Made by a program: the position numbers and the translations under genes. From Oceanospirillaceae bacterium (GTDB lineage Bacteria; Pseudomonadota; Gammaproteobacteria; Pseudomonadales; Oceanobacteraceae), in the NCBI GenBank assembly GCA_002724925.1, contig PBQA01000013.1, positions 124,001 to 188,000 of the forward strand: 64,000 nucleotides of DNA, written 5' to 3'. Below the pieces are notes generated by a model, which worked only from the letters and a program-made list of their open reading frames with translations, was not told the DNA's origin and did not search any database. Below are positions 44,193-54,456 of the stretch, piece after piece. Position 1 is the stretch's first letter, and each line of letters opens with the position of its first letter.

Positions 44193-44678
44193 ATGCTAAG
44201 AATGCGCGGCATGTCTCTGGTCGAAATGGTCATTACTATCGTCATTATTTCTGTCGCCTTAGTTGGTTCTCTGCGGGCGTTCAGTGTTCTTACCGGGCGA
44301 TCTGCTGACGTTCTTATTCAGACCCGCTCCGTCGATCTGGCTCAGCTTTATTTTGATGAAATACTGTCGCGTCGCTATGACGAGGCCACGGGGACGAATG
44401 GTGTTCCTGCCTACACTGGGGCGTGTCGGATTACTAATGACGGCGAAAGCCGTGACAATTACGATGACGTCGATGATTACGATGCCGTCACCAACGAATC
44501 CCCGGATACGATGGACGCCTCTCTTGCAACGGATTACAGCGGCTACACGGTGTCTATCAACGTAGTCTGTGATGACTCTATTGGTGTGAACACCGGTGGC
44601 GCTAAGCGTATAGAAATCACGATTGACGACCCGATCGGCGATACCTCGGTATTCTCTATGTATAAGGGGAATTACTGA
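44193..44678 (+). CDS. mshD: MSHA minor pilin MshD
   Basis: Minor pilin of 161 residues: RMRG leader, then MSLVEMVITIVIISVALVG; family-typical LAQLYFDEILSRRYDE follows. The globular part is very acidic (Asp-rich around 85-110) with a Cys pair. Start overlaps nothing; stop overlaps mshO start by one base. Confidence 0.86.
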   Translation: MLRMRGMSLVEMVITIVIISVALVGSLRAFSVLTGRSADVLIQTRSVDLAQLYFDEILSRRYDEATGTNGVPAYTGACRITNDGESRDNYDDVDDYDAVTNESPDTMDASLATDYSGYTVSINVVCDDSIGVNTGGAKRIEITIDDPIGDTSVFSMYKGNY

Positions 44679-45505
44679 TGGTAACAAAAGTGATGACGTT
44701 AACTTATCTGCGGCGTCAGTCTGGATTTACCCTGGTTGAGCTGGTGATGACATTGGTGGTGGCTGCGGTGTTGGGCATCATGTCGGTTCAGTTTATCCGC
44801 TCTACCAGTGAAGGTTTTATCTCAAGCAACGGTCGTGAACAATTAGCGGCGGCTGGCTATGTCGTTAACGAACAGATCAGCCGCGGATTGCGCGACGCTC
44901 TACCGGGCAGTATCCGTACCACCGCTGACGGACTGTGCGTTGAATATATGCCTGTAGTCGCCGCTTCGATGTACACCGATTTATCGGTTAATTCGGCAGT
45001 TACCTCATTCCGTGCCGCACCATATTCTGTATCCGACGGTGCGAGTGGTTACGTATCTGTTTATCCTATCGGGTCGGCTAACCTGTACGCCCAGAATGAT
45101 CCGGGACCTCTGACGCCGGATATCGGCTCAGTGCCCGCGGGGACAGCCGAGGTTGATGTCACGCTTGCGAGCTCTCATACCTTCCCATCAGATTCGCCGG
45201 AGCGTCGCTACTATTTAACGTCTGCGCCTGAAGCCGTCTGTCAGGATGGAGCCTATCTCTATCGTTACCGCAACTACGGCTTTATCAGTGACGTCGCTAA
45301 CCTAAAGGCAGCCTTACCTACCAATCGGGCTGGCGGTCGCACCGTTCTGGCATTTCCACTTCAGGCAGGATCCATGACATTTCGCTTTCAGAATCCAACG
45401 CTGGCGCGAAGTGGCCTGGTGGCATTTGAGTACGTGCTGCAACACCCGACAACAGGCGAGACGCTTTCCATGGGGCAGCAGGTGAGGGTTGTTAATGTTC
45501 CCTGA
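44678..45505 (+). CDS. mshO: MSHA minor pilin MshO
   Basis: Larger minor pilin of 275 residues with prepilin sequence RQSGFTLVELVMTLVVAAVLG. EQISRGLRDALPGSIR and YRYRNYGF are typical of MshO. It likely belongs to the tip/initiation complex. Confidence 0.88.
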   Translation: MVTKVMTLTYLRRQSGFTLVELVMTLVVAAVLGIMSVQFIRSTSEGFISSNGREQLAAAGYVVNEQISRGLRDALPGSIRTTADGLCVEYMPVVAASMYTDLSVNSAVTSFRAAPYSVSDGASGYVSVYPIGSANLYAQNDPGPLTPDIGSVPAGTAEVDVTLASSHTFPSDSPERRYYLTSAPEAVCQDGAYLYRYRNYGFISDVANLKAALPTNRAGGRTVLAFPLQAGSMTFRFQNPTLARSGLVAFEYVLQHPTTGETLSMGQQVRVVNVP

Positions 45506-45920
45506 TGATGTGAAACGGATAGCTCTATCCCCGCAGCGCGGCTTTGGTCTGCCAATGGCGCTGTTTGTTATTACTGTGCTTGCTGTGATCGTCACGGTAA
45601 TGGGGTCTATGCAGACGACCAGTGGTCAGTCGAGTGTGCTTCATATTCAGGGGAAGCGCGCTTTTTACGCTGCTGAATCAGGTACCGAAGCGGCTCTTAA
45701 TGTACTGCTGCCTCCGGATGGTTCTCCCGGACGCGCCTGTGCAACTTCCCCATTTTTTACTGCGACTTTTACTGCTCCTGGTCTGCGCGGATGCAGTGTT
45801 TCCGTCAGTTGTGTTCAGATGACCGTCGATGGCGAGGATCTCTATACCCTGATATCGCAGGGTTCTTGTGGCACCGGACTTGATCAGGCGTCACGAACGC
45901 TAGAAGTTCGGGCTCGGTAG
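45495..45920 (+). CDS. mshP: MSHA biogenesis protein MshP (PilX-like)
   Basis: Protein of 141 residues from ATG 45495 (GAGGG upstream), overlapping mshO by 11 nt. N-terminal SPQRGFGLPMALFVITVLAV resembles a pilin helix but, as usual in MshP, with Pro-Met in place of the canonical Ile/Leu-Glu. Cys residues in the small C-terminal domain. Confidence 0.83.
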   Translation: MFPDDVKRIALSPQRGFGLPMALFVITVLAVIVTVMGSMQTTSGQSSVLHIQGKRAFYAAESGTEAALNVLLPPDGSPGRACATSPFFTATFTAPGLRGCSVSVSCVQMTVDGEDLYTLISQGSCGTGLDQASRTLEVRAR

Positions 45921-46105
45921 TGTTTCCCGCCTATAGCTAGATTGCCGTTACATAGCGCTGTGATTACGAGGTTAATACAGTCCATCGTGACGTTTTGTGA
46001 AAGAATAGAAAAAGCCAAACTGAAGAATATCATTTAGTTATATCGGGAAGGTTTAGCAAGGTGCTGCAGGTTTTGCCGTAACCAAAGGTTAGCTGGAAGA
46101 ATATT

Positions 46106-49100
46106 ATGCTGAAATATGCGCTGCTGTCTTTATTGTTTACCTCCATGAGTGCCATGGCTCGCATCGATTTATGGTCGGACGACTTCGAGCGGAGCAATCT
46201 GAACGGCGGTCCTCAGAAGTACACAGTAACGCCTATTGGTTCTCGTGGTGAGGCGGGCATTGGAACTTACATCGCAAACTCCGGTTCCCGCAGCATGTTT
46301 ATTTGTTGCGATGAGGTTTACGTTACTTCAGATCCAATGGACCTGAGTGCTTCGAATTACGCAGAAGTTAATTTCTGGTTAAGAAGCGGTTCTGATAACT
46401 ACAGTGAATGGCCTTCAAGCAGTGATGATCTCCGCCTGGATGTTTTGCTGGATAATGGCAGCTGGCAGGCTTTGCAGTTATGGGAAGGTGGCGGCTCGTT
46501 AGGAGGGGATACCTACAACGTTTATGCCAGAATTCCTGTTGCAGGCTTACACAGTAATTTCCGTTTTCGTTTTTACCAGGCTGACGGCTCAGGAAGCTCT
46601 TTTACCCGTCGGGACTTCTGGCATATTGATGACCTGAAGGTGACCGATTTTGAAGTGGGCACCACTCGCTATCCACTTTTCGAAGATCAGTTTGAACGCA
46701 ATTTCCTTCTGTCACCACCTCCCGGCGGAACATTACCTGATTGGTACGTCACCATTTTCGACGGTAATTTTACATCGCAAATCAGTAATCACACCGCTGA
46801 AACTGGCACCCGTAGCATGTTTACCTGCTGCGGTGAGCGAACCACGACCACACGTAGCATCGATTTGTCCGGAGAGACGTTTGTCGAATTGGAGTACTGG
46901 ATTCGCTACGGCGATGATAACTTCAGTGGTACAGATGCCATCACGCCCGGAAACTACGACAGTGAAGACCCGTCCGCAGCTGAAGTATATGTTCAGATTT
47001 ATCTGCCTGATGGCACCTGGCGTACGATTGATTTCCATGACCCCGCAGCATCAAATTCGGGCGAAGCATACCGATATGAGGCTCGGGTACCTGACGATGC
47101 CCTGCACAGCGACTTCAGGCTCAGGTTTTATCAAGCTGATGGCACGACATCGATATTCAAGCGTTACGACTTTTATCATATCGATAACGTCTATGTCGGC
47201 ACGAGGGATGACACGTCATCTGCGGTTCACCACTTCAGGTTTTCGTATAATTCTGCAGCACTGACCTGTAATCCGCAGGACGTGACGATTCAGGTGTGTG
47301 AGGACGCATCCTGCTCAAGCCTGTATACAGACCCTGTAGACATTTTTTTATCACCGACAGGGTGGGTTGGTGGAAACGCAGTAACGATTACCGGTGGGAG
47401 CCGGGTTGTGTCGTTGGCGCGTACGACAGCCGGAACGATTGATCTTGATGTTGTGTCTTCAGTGCCGGTAATGACTGGTTCAACCAACCGCTGCTCAATC
47501 GATGGTGGTTCTTTTACTCCCTCATGCTCTCTGACTTTCTCAGACTCGGGTTTTTTGGTAAACGTCCCTGATATTGTTGCGGGTAAAGCCACATCCGCGG
47601 CAACGATTCAGGCCGTTCGTAAAAGCGATAGCGCAGCGGAGTGCATGCCTGCGTTTGCTAATGTCACTAAAAATGTGAATTTCTGGACCAGTTACGATAT
47701 TCCTGCGTCAGGTACGATGGCGACATCACTTGGCGGTGCGGCAGTATCAGGAAATAGTCTGACACCAACGACGTTGGCCATGAACTTTGATGCTAATGGG
47801 CAAGCAGCTCTTCCGGATTTAAATTATCTTGACGCCGGTCAGAAATCGCTTTACGCCAGATACGTGGGTACCGGCGCTGACCTCGGCCTGATTATGGAAG
47901 GAAGTGACTCTTATATCGCACGTCCTGCTGGGCTGTGTGTGGATACCGGCAGCATTTGTACTTCAGGCTCAGCGGCCTGTGGAGTATTTGGTGTAGCGGG
48001 AGTTTCTTTTGATGTCGATATTACCGCTGTCGCCTGGGAGTCTGATGGAGACTCCAACTTCTGCTCAGGTAACAGCGGTACGCCGAATTACAACTCTGGC
48101 GGTAACGTCGTATTGTCATCGAGCTTGTTGGCGCCGAATCCGGGGAGCCCCGGCGCTGTAGAGCCAACCGGGTACAATCATCTTGCTGCAAACGGGTCCG
48201 GTGGGAAGAATACCGTTGGGCTCGCACAGAGCGAAGTCGGAGTATTTACTTTCAGTGCGACCCCTCCACTGTATCTGGGGGCTGCGCTGGGGTCGACCTC
48301 AAGCACGACTTCTGTCACTTACACCAGCCAGCCAACTGGCCGGTTTATTCCCGATCACTTTGAGGTTGCGGTCAGTGATATGGGTGAATTCTCGTCAGGT
48401 TGCCCAACGGACAATACCTATACTGGCCAGTCATTCAATTGGTTAATTGCTCCTGCGGTGATCTTTACTGCCTATAACGCTGCGACCCCTAAAGCGATTA
48501 CTGAAAACTACACGCACAATGATTTTCGTCGCCTGACTGCGGCAAATGTCGCAGATAACATTACTTATCCGACGGAGGATAACTTGACGGATGGTAGCGA
48601 TGGCAACCGGATGCAGCTTTCTGGAGCACCTGACACTCAATTTAACGATGGTACGATCAGTGTTACGGGCGCAGGACAAACTGAATATGTGTTTTCTGCG
48701 GCTGATACTCTCGCCTACTTGCGCAGTAGCGTCGCCGAAATTAATCCGTTTAACCCTAACTTAGTCTTCGAAATTGATTCCGCCGTCACGGATGGCGAGG
48801 TGAGCGTAAACAACGCGGTAAATATCACGCCGGATGGTAGCGACGTCGATATACGTTTTGGTCGATTGATCGTCGAAGACAGTTATGGGCCCGAAAACAG
48901 TGATCTGACGCTTCCGATGCACACGGAGTATTACCAGGATGGGGAGTACATCCTGAATACGTTTGACTCCTGCACAGGCTGGAGCAGCGTCAATGCCAGC
49001 GTAAACAGCCTCAGCAGCGTACAGACGGATTCTGATACGCTTTCGTCCGGGAGTTCGGGAAGTGATGGTCTTCGATTAACAGCGCCAACGAATGTTGCGG

Positions 49101-49264
49101 GCACGCCAGATATTGGGGATGCCACAGTCACTTATGATGCTCCAGCCTGGCTGGAGGGGGATTTTAACGGGGATGGCAACTTCAACAATGATCCATCAGC
49201 AACGGCAACGTTTGGTATTTATCGAGGCCATGAACGAGTTATCTACAAAAAAGAGGTGAGATAA
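46106..49264 (+). CDS. mshQ: MshQ-like exported protein, copy 1
   Basis: Exported protein of 1052 residues with a signal peptide (MLKYALLSLLFTSMSAMA). Residues of about 20-190 and 190-370 are two copies of one beta-sandwich unit (each starts D-D/Q-FER, contains SRSMFICC or TRSMFTCC, and ends RFRFYQADGS/RLRFYQADGT). A DUF6701-type region follows (about 380 to the end; CSLTFSDSGFLVNVPD, FSATPPLYLGAALGS), finishing FGIYRGHERVIY. MshQ proteins are the last gene of MSHA loci; a tip adhesin role is plausible. Followed immediately by a paralogue. Confidence 0.87.
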   Translation: MLKYALLSLLFTSMSAMARIDLWSDDFERSNLNGGPQKYTVTPIGSRGEAGIGTYIANSGSRSMFICCDEVYVTSDPMDLSASNYAEVNFWLRSGSDNYSEWPSSSDDLRLDVLLDNGSWQALQLWEGGGSLGGDTYNVYARIPVAGLHSNFRFRFYQADGSGSSFTRRDFWHIDDLKVTDFEVGTTRYPLFEDQFERNFLLSPPPGGTLPDWYVTIFDGNFTSQISNHTAETGTRSMFTCCGERTTTTRSIDLSGETFVELEYWIRYGDDNFSGTDAITPGNYDSEDPSAAEVYVQIYLPDGTWRTIDFHDPAASNSGEAYRYEARVPDDALHSDFRLRFYQADGTTSIFKRYDFYHIDNVYVGTRDDTSSAVHHFRFSYNSAALTCNPQDVTIQVCEDASCSSLYTDPVDIFLSPTGWVGGNAVTITGGSRVVSLARTTAGTIDLDVVSSVPVMTGSTNRCSIDGGSFTPSCSLTFSDSGFLVNVPDIVAGKATSAATIQAVRKSDSAAECMPAFANVTKNVNFWTSYDIPASGTMATSLGGAAVSGNSLTPTTLAMNFDANGQAALPDLNYLDAGQKSLYARYVGTGADLGLIMEGSDSYIARPAGLCVDTGSICTSGSAACGVFGVAGVSFDVDITAVAWESDGDSNFCSGNSGTPNYNSGGNVVLSSSLLAPNPGSPGAVEPTGYNHLAANGSGGKNTVGLAQSEVGVFTFSATPPLYLGAALGSTSSTTSVTYTSQPTGRFIPDHFEVAVSDMGEFSSGCPTDNTYTGQSFNWLIAPAVIFTAYNAATPKAITENYTHNDFRRLTAANVADNITYPTEDNLTDGSDGNRMQLSGAPDTQFNDGTISVTGAGQTEYVFSAADTLAYLRSSVAEINPFNPNLVFEIDSAVTDGEVSVNNAVNITPDGSDVDIRFGRLIVEDSYGPENSDLTLPMHTEYYQDGEYILNTFDSCTGWSSVNASVNSLSSVQTDSDTLSSGSSGSDGLRLTAPTNVAGTPDIGDATVTYDAPAWLEGDFNGDGNFNNDPSATATFGIYRGHERVIYKKEVR

Positions 49265-51883
49265 ATGCGCCTCAGCAACAGGAAAGTTCGCGTACCGCTC
49301 ACGGTTTGGGTTATTTCGGCATTATTTTATCTGTGCGCTTCCTCTGTGTCGGCTCTACCGGTGCTGTTTAACCTGCTTAACAGTGCCGTCGTCGGTGTGG
49401 ACTGGATTGCCAGTAATACCTCCCGGGTGGTGATTAATTCACTTGGCGAACTCAACCTTCGTAACGGTTATGTCGAAGTCGAGTCGCGGGTGTTTGATTT
49501 CTCAGAAGCAGATTCCGTCGATATTAACTTCGATGTATACGTACCTTTCAGTCTCGGGTTTGGTCTTATCGGTACAGCACCCAATCCGGGAGAAGACTTA
49601 GTTGTTCAGTACCGGCGCAGTAACGGCGGCTGGCAGACTCTGACGACCTTTGTTGCAGACTATGGCTTTCTTGGGTTGCTCTCGATAGGAGATAGCTATT
49701 CCTATTCCGCCTCGTTGCCTGCAGATGCTTACCACGATAATTTTCAGTTACGTTATGTCATGACCGGCGGAGGGATCAGTTTCTTCGATCTTCTCGGTGA
49801 TAACTGGTATGTCAGTGATATTGAGATCACTGCGGATCTGCCACCGGCTGGCCCGGATCATTTCCGGTTATCCTATGAGTCTGACGCTTTAACCTGCAAG
49901 CCCCAGACGGTTGATATTCTGGCATGCGCAGACAGCACTTGCTCCAGTCTGTACACCGACGATGTGAATATAACCTTGTTGCCAGCGGGGTGGGTCGGCG
50001 GCAATACACGAACTCTGTCGGGCGGAAGTGGTAGTTTTGAGCTGCGCCAGACTGTCACAGGTACAGCGGTTGTCGGAATCTCATCATCTTCCCCTTCCAA
50101 AGTCGGCGGAAGCAATCTTTGTTCAGTGGATGGAGGCAGTGCTTCAGTGAGTTGTAGTCTCACGTTTGCTGACTCCGGTTTTTTAGTCAGTGTACCTGAC
50201 TTCCTATCAGCGAAAGGGCCTGCCTCGGCGACTCTGCAGGCAGTCAGAAAAAGCGATGACTCGCCCGAGTGTGTGCCGGCTTTCGCAAACGTATTGAGGG
50301 ATGTGGATTTATATACCCGTTACGACGCGCCTGCTTCTGGCAGTAAACCCGTGAGAATATCAGGCGTTGATATTTCTACATCGCCTGCAAATCCAACAAG
50401 CGTATCTCTCAGTTTTGATGCTTCCGGCACCGCCTCACTGACGCCCTTTAACTATGACGACGCAGGGCAGAAAACACTGTTTGCCAGTTATACCGGAAGT
50501 GGTGCTGATGCTGGACTGATCCTGAACGGACAAACCAGCTTTGTAGCGCGCCCGGCGGGTCTGTGTATTGATCCAGCTAATGTCTGTAATGAGCCTTATG
50601 AAGACTGCCCTGTGTTTGCGCTCGCAGGTGCGGCATTCCCGGTTAATATTCGTGCGGTCGCGTGGGAAGCAGATAGCGACAGTGATTTCTGTTTGGATAA
50701 TATCACGACACAAAATTACAGCTCAGTATCGCCAATTACTTTGTCTTCAACCGTTGTCGCACCAGCCGCCGGACAAAATGGCACACTGGAACCTGCTGAA
50801 TATATTCACACTGCGAGCGTCAGCGGTGTTTCGAGTATTAATCTTGCGCAAGGAGAAGCCGGTGTATTTACTCTAAGTGCAACGCCGCCTTTGTATTTTG
50901 GCGCAGCGCTCGGCACCTTGTCAGATACCAATTTAGCTGCCTTCTCAAGTGCTCCGTTGGGGCGGTTTGTTCCCGCATATTTTGAGGTGAGTGTGGCAGA
51001 CTCTGGCATATTTTCTGGCGCCTGCACTACTGGTAACAGCTACACCGGGCAATCTTTTTCATGGCTGTTAGCGCCAGCATTAACTATTTCTGCTTACAAC
51101 GCAGCGGCCGATGCTCAGATTACTCAGAATTATACTGATACTGCTTTTATGCGTTTATCGGCCGGTGACGTATTTAATGGAGTTTCATTCCCGTTAGTCG
51201 ACCAGGGTGTTATGGGCAAGGATGGCCTGGCGCTCCCTTTGGCTGGTTCTCCTACGATTGAATATCAGGCTGGCTCATTAACGGTAAGTACGCCGGGGGT
51301 GATGGAGTATGTCTTTTCACCACTAGATAACATCGCCTATGTGCGTGATTTAAATGCTGAAATAAATCCTTTTTCTCCGGAGCTGCAATTTACGCTTACC
51401 GGTGTTACCGACGGCGAGGTAACCCAGTCTGCCAGTGTCGACTTTACACCTGATGGTAGTGGGGTGAGTGTGCGCTTTGGCCGTATGCGTTTACAGGATA
51501 CCTTTGGTGCCGAAACCCACGATCTGACCGCAAGGCTGATCACAGAATATTTCCAGGGCGGCAGGTATGTACAGAATACTGACGATGACTGTACCGTCTG
51601 GGACAGTGCCAATGCTTCTGTCGATGGTATCAGTCAGATTACGGCCACCTCAGGTCAGTTAACCGGGGGGAGCAGTGGTAATGCGGGAATTACCTTGCTC
51701 GCGCCAACACTGGTACCCGGTACACCGGATACAGGTGATGCGACTCTGAGCTACACTGCGCCGCTTTGGTTACAAGGAGATTATGATGGTGACGGTAGTT
51801 TTGAATCGCCCTCATCAACCGTCAGCTTCGGTGTCTTTCGCGGGCATGAACGCATTTTATACCGCAGAGAAGTCCGGGAGTAA
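49265..51883 (+). CDS. MshQ-like exported protein, copy 2
   Basis: Paralogue of the preceding gene, 872 residues, starting at the base after its stop. It has a signal peptide, a single N-terminal beta-sandwich of different sequence (about 30-195), then the same DUF6701 region (CSLTFADSGFLVSVPD, LSATPPLYFGAALGT) and the same end FGVFRGHERILYRREV. The shared C-terminal two-thirds with divergent N-terminal parts suggest duplication with replacement of the ligand-binding head. Confidence 0.85.
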   Translation: MRLSNRKVRVPLTVWVISALFYLCASSVSALPVLFNLLNSAVVGVDWIASNTSRVVINSLGELNLRNGYVEVESRVFDFSEADSVDINFDVYVPFSLGFGLIGTAPNPGEDLVVQYRRSNGGWQTLTTFVADYGFLGLLSIGDSYSYSASLPADAYHDNFQLRYVMTGGGISFFDLLGDNWYVSDIEITADLPPAGPDHFRLSYESDALTCKPQTVDILACADSTCSSLYTDDVNITLLPAGWVGGNTRTLSGGSGSFELRQTVTGTAVVGISSSSPSKVGGSNLCSVDGGSASVSCSLTFADSGFLVSVPDFLSAKGPASATLQAVRKSDDSPECVPAFANVLRDVDLYTRYDAPASGSKPVRISGVDISTSPANPTSVSLSFDASGTASLTPFNYDDAGQKTLFASYTGSGADAGLILNGQTSFVARPAGLCIDPANVCNEPYEDCPVFALAGAAFPVNIRAVAWEADSDSDFCLDNITTQNYSSVSPITLSSTVVAPAAGQNGTLEPAEYIHTASVSGVSSINLAQGEAGVFTLSATPPLYFGAALGTLSDTNLAAFSSAPLGRFVPAYFEVSVADSGIFSGACTTGNSYTGQSFSWLLAPALTISAYNAAADAQITQNYTDTAFMRLSAGDVFNGVSFPLVDQGVMGKDGLALPLAGSPTIEYQAGSLTVSTPGVMEYVFSPLDNIAYVRDLNAEINPFSPELQFTLTGVTDGEVTQSASVDFTPDGSGVSVRFGRMRLQDTFGAETHDLTARLITEYFQGGRYVQNTDDDCTVWDSANASVDGISQITATSGQLTGGSSGNAGITLLAPTLVPGTPDTGDATLSYTAPLWLQGDYDGDGSFESPSSTVSFGVFRGHERILYRREVRE

Positions 51884-51921
51884 TAAACTCCCGGTTGTTT
51901 TGTAACGATCAGCTAGATTAG

Positions 51922-53352
51922 TCAGTCATCGCCATGATCGTCATCATGATGATCATCGGTGTCCATCTGCAGTTCTTTGATTTTTCTGGTGAGGGTATTA
52001 CGGCCCCAACCAAGAAGATTCGCAGCATCGCGACGGCGACCGGCGGTGTGCTTAAGCGCGGTCTCAATCATAATGCGTTCAAAGATCGGGACGGCTGTAT
52101 CCAGCAGATCGGTCATGCCTGAGGCAAGCTGCTGATCAGCCCAGAAACGCAGGTTCTGTTCCCAGTTACCGGACGTCTGAATATCGCTTTTCTGTTCCAG
52201 AAGCTCTGGCGGCAGGTCTTTCACCAGTACTTCACGACCGGATGCCATTACTGTGATCCAGCGGCAGGTATTCTCAAGCTGGCGGACGTTACCTGGCCAG
52301 TCCAGCGTTGATAAAAACTCTTCAGTTTCCGGGCGCAGTGTTTTGGTTTCTACTTCCAGCTCTTCGGCTGCACGCTGTAGGAAGTGCGTCAGCAGTTTAG
52401 GAATATCTTCTCGACGATCGGCCAGGCGTGGCAAGTGAATACGAATGACATTCAGGCGATGGAATAAATCCTCGCGGAATTTTCCGTCTTTTACCAGCCC
52501 CTCCAGATCCTGGTGGGTTGCCGCAATAATGCGCACGTTTACTTTTACCGGTGTTGTACCACCTACGCGATAAAATTCGCCATCTGCCAGTACCCGCAAC
52601 AGTCGCGTTTGGGTATCTGCTGGCATATCGCCGATTTCATCGAGAAATAAAGTGCCACCATTCGCTTGCTCAAAGCGCCCGCGACGTTGGCCGCCAGCAC
52701 CTGTAAATGAGCCTTTCTCATGGCCAAAAAGCTCAGACTCAATCAGATCTTTCGGGATCGCAGCCATGTTCAGTGCGATGAAAGGTTCTGGCGCTCGTGG
52801 GCTGTGCTTGTGTAAGGCGTGGGCAACCAGTTCTTTACCGGTACCGGATTCACCATTGATTAACACCGTAATATTCGACTGCGACAGACGACCAATCGCC
52901 CGGAAAACTTCCTGCATTGCAGGGGCTTCGCCGATAATTTCCTGAGTTGGCATTTCAGGTTCGATGGTCGGTGTCTGTGCTGAAATTTCAGAGAAATGAT
53001 CAATGGCTCGCTGAATCAGGCTAACGGCTTCGTCGACATCGAATGGCTTGGGAAGGTATTCAAAGGCACCGCTCTGATAGGAGCTGACCGCGCTTTCGAG
53101 ATCCGAGTGCGCTGTCATGATGATGACGGGCAGGTCAGGATGGGCTTCGTTAGCATGCTTCAGCAAAGTAAGACCATCCATGCCTGGCATACGGATATCC
53201 GTAATAATGGCGCTCGGGTGCTCTTTTTTCAGTTGATTCAGCGCAGGCTCGGCCTGCTCAAACACTTTGGTTTCAATCCCTGCCTGTTGCAGTGCTTTTT
53301 CTAAAACCCAGCGGATGGATTTATCGTCATCAATGATCCAGACAGTGCTCAT
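51922..53352 (-). CDS. ntrC: Nitrogen regulation response regulator NtrC
   Basis: Sigma-54 activator of nitrogen-limitation genes, 476 residues. Receiver domain with acceptor Asp in IITDIRMPGMDG (about 54); AAA+ domain with Walker [14 protein letters not shown] and a sigma-54 loop reading GSFTGA; C-terminal Fis-type helix-turn-helix (ALKHTAGRRRDAANLLGWGR), typical of NtrC. The last 14 residues after LQMD form a His/Asp tail (TDDHHDDDHGDD) that is not usual for the family. The start overlaps the ntrB stop by 4 nt. Confidence 0.96.
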   Translation of the reverse strand: MSTVWIIDDDKSIRWVLEKALQQAGIETKVFEQAEPALNQLKKEHPSAIITDIRMPGMDGLTLLKHANEAHPDLPVIIMTAHSDLESAVSSYQSGAFEYLPKPFDVDEAVSLIQRAIDHFSEISAQTPTIEPEMPTQEIIGEAPAMQEVFRAIGRLSQSNITVLINGESGTGKELVAHALHKHSPRAPEPFIALNMAAIPKDLIESELFGHEKGSFTGAGGQRRGRFEQANGGTLFLDEIGDMPADTQTRLLRVLADGEFYRVGGTTPVKVNVRIIAATHQDLEGLVKDGKFREDLFHRLNVIRIHLPRLADRREDIPKLLTHFLQRAAEELEVETKTLRPETEEFLSTLDWPGNVRQLENTCRWITVMASGREVLVKDLPPELLEQKSDIQTSGNWEQNLRFWADQQLASGMTDLLDTAVPIFERIMIETALKHTAGRRRDAANLLGWGRNTLTRKIKELQMDTDDHHDDDHGDD

Positions 53353-54431
53353 AGTGATTCCAAAGGCAGATAAATAGAGAATGTGGTGCGTCCGGGCTCG
53401 GATTCAAATTCAATGATGCCGTCGCACTGATTAATAATGGATTGTGATATCGAAAGACCAAGACCAGTACCCTCAGGGCGGCCTGTCACCATAGGATAGA
53501 AGAGGCTCTCTTGAATCTCTTCAGGAATGCCCGGGCCGTTGTCGGTAATGTCGACACGAACAACCAGACGATGACGGTGGTGACCAATCGTGAACTGACG
53601 AATCGATCGGGTTTTCATCGTCAGTGATGGGGGCCGCTCAGGATTTGGATTTTCCATCATGGCTTGCATCGCGTTGCGGCAGACATTCAATAAGGCTTGT
53701 ACCATCTGTCCGCGATCGGCTTCCATTTCAGGAATAGAAGGATCGTAGTCGCGGATGATTTCAATCTTATGTTCTGATTCTACGTCGACCAGCTGACACA
53801 CACGCTCAAGCACTTCGTGAATGTTAATTTCTTCCGTCTGAGGCAGAGTACGAGGGCCAAGCATGCGGTCAACGAGATCGCGCAGGCGGTCCGCTTCCTC
53901 AATAATAATATTGGTGTATTCCGCAAGGTCGGCCGTGGGTAACTCACGCTCCAGCAACTGAGCCGCACCGCGAATGCCACCGAGTGGATTCTTGATCTCG
54001 TGGGCCAGGCCGCGCACCAGATTGCGGGTCGTTTCCTGCTTAGCGATCAGCTGCTCTTCGCGGCTGATGCGCATCAGGCGGTCACGCCCTTGCAGTTCAA
54101 CCAGCAGGCAGGGCAGGCGTGTTTCAGGATGTGAGAGTGGGCTTACGCTATAGTCCAGCGTGGCCTGCTGCTGATTGTGTAGCTCAATGGTCGCTTCGCG
54201 TTTGGTGTAAGAGTGCCCGTTGATGAGAGCATCGCGAAAGGCCTGTGTGGCTTCGTCAGACTCTCGGGCGAGCATGGTGAACTCTACCCCTTTTCCACGT
54301 TGGCCACTGACTTCAAGCAGGGCTTCAGCCGCGGGGTTCATGAAAATAATACTCAGATCCGCATCCAGCAGAACAACCCCGGTATTCAGGTGTTCCATCA
54401 GGCGTTGATTGAGGTGTGGGCTGGCGAGCAT
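53349..54431 (-). CDS. ntrB: Nitrogen regulation sensor kinase NtrB
   Basis: Soluble histidine kinase/phosphatase of 360 residues acting on NtrC and read by PII. N-terminal PAS domain (about 8-110), H-box RGLAHEIKNPLGGIRG, N-box NVCRNAMQAM, G1 ITDNGPGIPE, G2 GTGLGLSIS. ATG at 54431 has GGAGAT upstream; a GTG six codons earlier overlaps the promoter start and is less likely. glnA, often the neighbour, is not beside it; a DUF4124 gene is. Confidence 0.95.
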   Translation of the reverse strand: MLASPHLNQRLMEHLNTGVVLLDADLSIIFMNPAAEALLEVSGQRGKGVEFTMLARESDEATQAFRDALINGHSYTKREATIELHNQQQATLDYSVSPLSHPETRLPCLLVELQGRDRLMRISREEQLIAKQETTRNLVRGLAHEIKNPLGGIRGAAQLLERELPTADLAEYTNIIIEEADRLRDLVDRMLGPRTLPQTEEINIHEVLERVCQLVDVESEHKIEIIRDYDPSIPEMEADRGQMVQALLNVCRNAMQAMMENPNPERPPSLTMKTRSIRQFTIGHHRHRLVVRVDITDNGPGIPEEIQESLFYPMVTGRPEGTGLGLSISQSIINQCDGIIEFESEPGRTTFSIYLPLESL

Positions 54432-54456
54432 AGCTATCTCCGTTTGCACTCAGTTC

